From an uncultured Desulfovibrio sp. (GTDB lineage Bacteria > Desulfobacterota > Desulfovibrionia > Desulfovibrionales > Desulfovibrionaceae): a stretch of DNA of 13,347 nucleotides. The notes under the pieces were generated by a model that saw only the letters and a program-made list of their open reading frames with translations, was not told the origin of the DNA and searched no databases. Position numbers and translations under genes: made by a program. Location of the stretch: positions 1-13,347 of the forward strand of contig NZ_CASDOY010000055.1 in assembly GCF_949282365.1 (NCBI RefSeq). Direction: 5' to 3'. Below are positions 13,319 to 13,347 of the stretch, one piece after another (positions within the stretch are counted from its first letter, which is position 1; each line of letters opens with the position of its first letter).

Positions 13319-13347
13319 TTGGCAGCGGCCTACTTTCCCACATGACG
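13319..13347 (-). rRNA. rrf: 5S rRNA, 3' end only
   Basis: Read on the minus strand, the last 29 bases give CATGTGGGAAAGTAGG and CGCTGCCA, the conserved 3' portion of bacterial 5S rRNA just before its closing stem. The rest of the gene, and presumably 23S and 16S, lie beyond the right edge. A typical intrinsic terminator follows directly, as at the end of an rRNA operon. Confidence 0.85.

Overview
This window looks like GC-rich chromosomal DNA from a sulfate-reducing deltaproteobacterium of the Desulfovibrio group. That placement rests on the overall character of the GuaB, GuaA, TatC, HisB and HisA proteins, the codon use, and a 5S rRNA 3' end; it is an inference made without any database search. 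Nothing points to a phage, plasmid or insertion sequence.

Layout, left to right. (1) Bases 1-116 carry what looks like a minus-strand promoter and a short structured leader for a gene lying left of the window. (2) A roughly 830-base GC-rich gap (117-946) without a convincing gene holds a 39-bp hairpin-bearing tandem repeat. (3) A near-perfect sigma-70 promoter drives guaB (IMP dehydrogenase). It is followed by a terminator, then guaA (GMP synthase) and a strong bidirectional-type terminator. Together guaB and guaA convert IMP to XMP to GMP. (4) A lone secreted class A beta-lactamase gene (4668-5645) sits between two long gene-poor spacers. (5) A tightly coupled operon runs tatB - tatC - hisB - lipoprotein gene - hisA (6130-10965), with start/stop overlaps or 3-nt spacing at every junction and a strong terminator after hisA. 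It combines twin-arginine export, two histidine-biosynthesis steps and an uncharacterised lipoprotein. (6) A two-gene SMR transporter pair of the MdtJ/MdtI (spermidine export) type lies at 11704-12441. (7) An 830-base spacer rich in hairpins separates it from a convergent rRNA operon, whose terminator and 5S rRNA 3' end lie on the minus strand at the right edge.

The most unusual object is TatC. Its normal six-helix core (about residues 223-452) sits inside a 776-residue reading frame. A 222-residue Ala/Pro/Asp-rich extension precedes it, and a 324-residue acidic tail follows it. The tail contains an exact-period 156-bp tandem repeat encoding a 52-residue unit. In known TatC topology both extensions would face the cytoplasm. 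I do not recognise a complete undescribed system here. The TatC extensions, the structured leader at the left edge, the tat/his/lipoprotein coupling, and the Glu-to-Asp change in the MdtI-like subunit are the points most worth checking.
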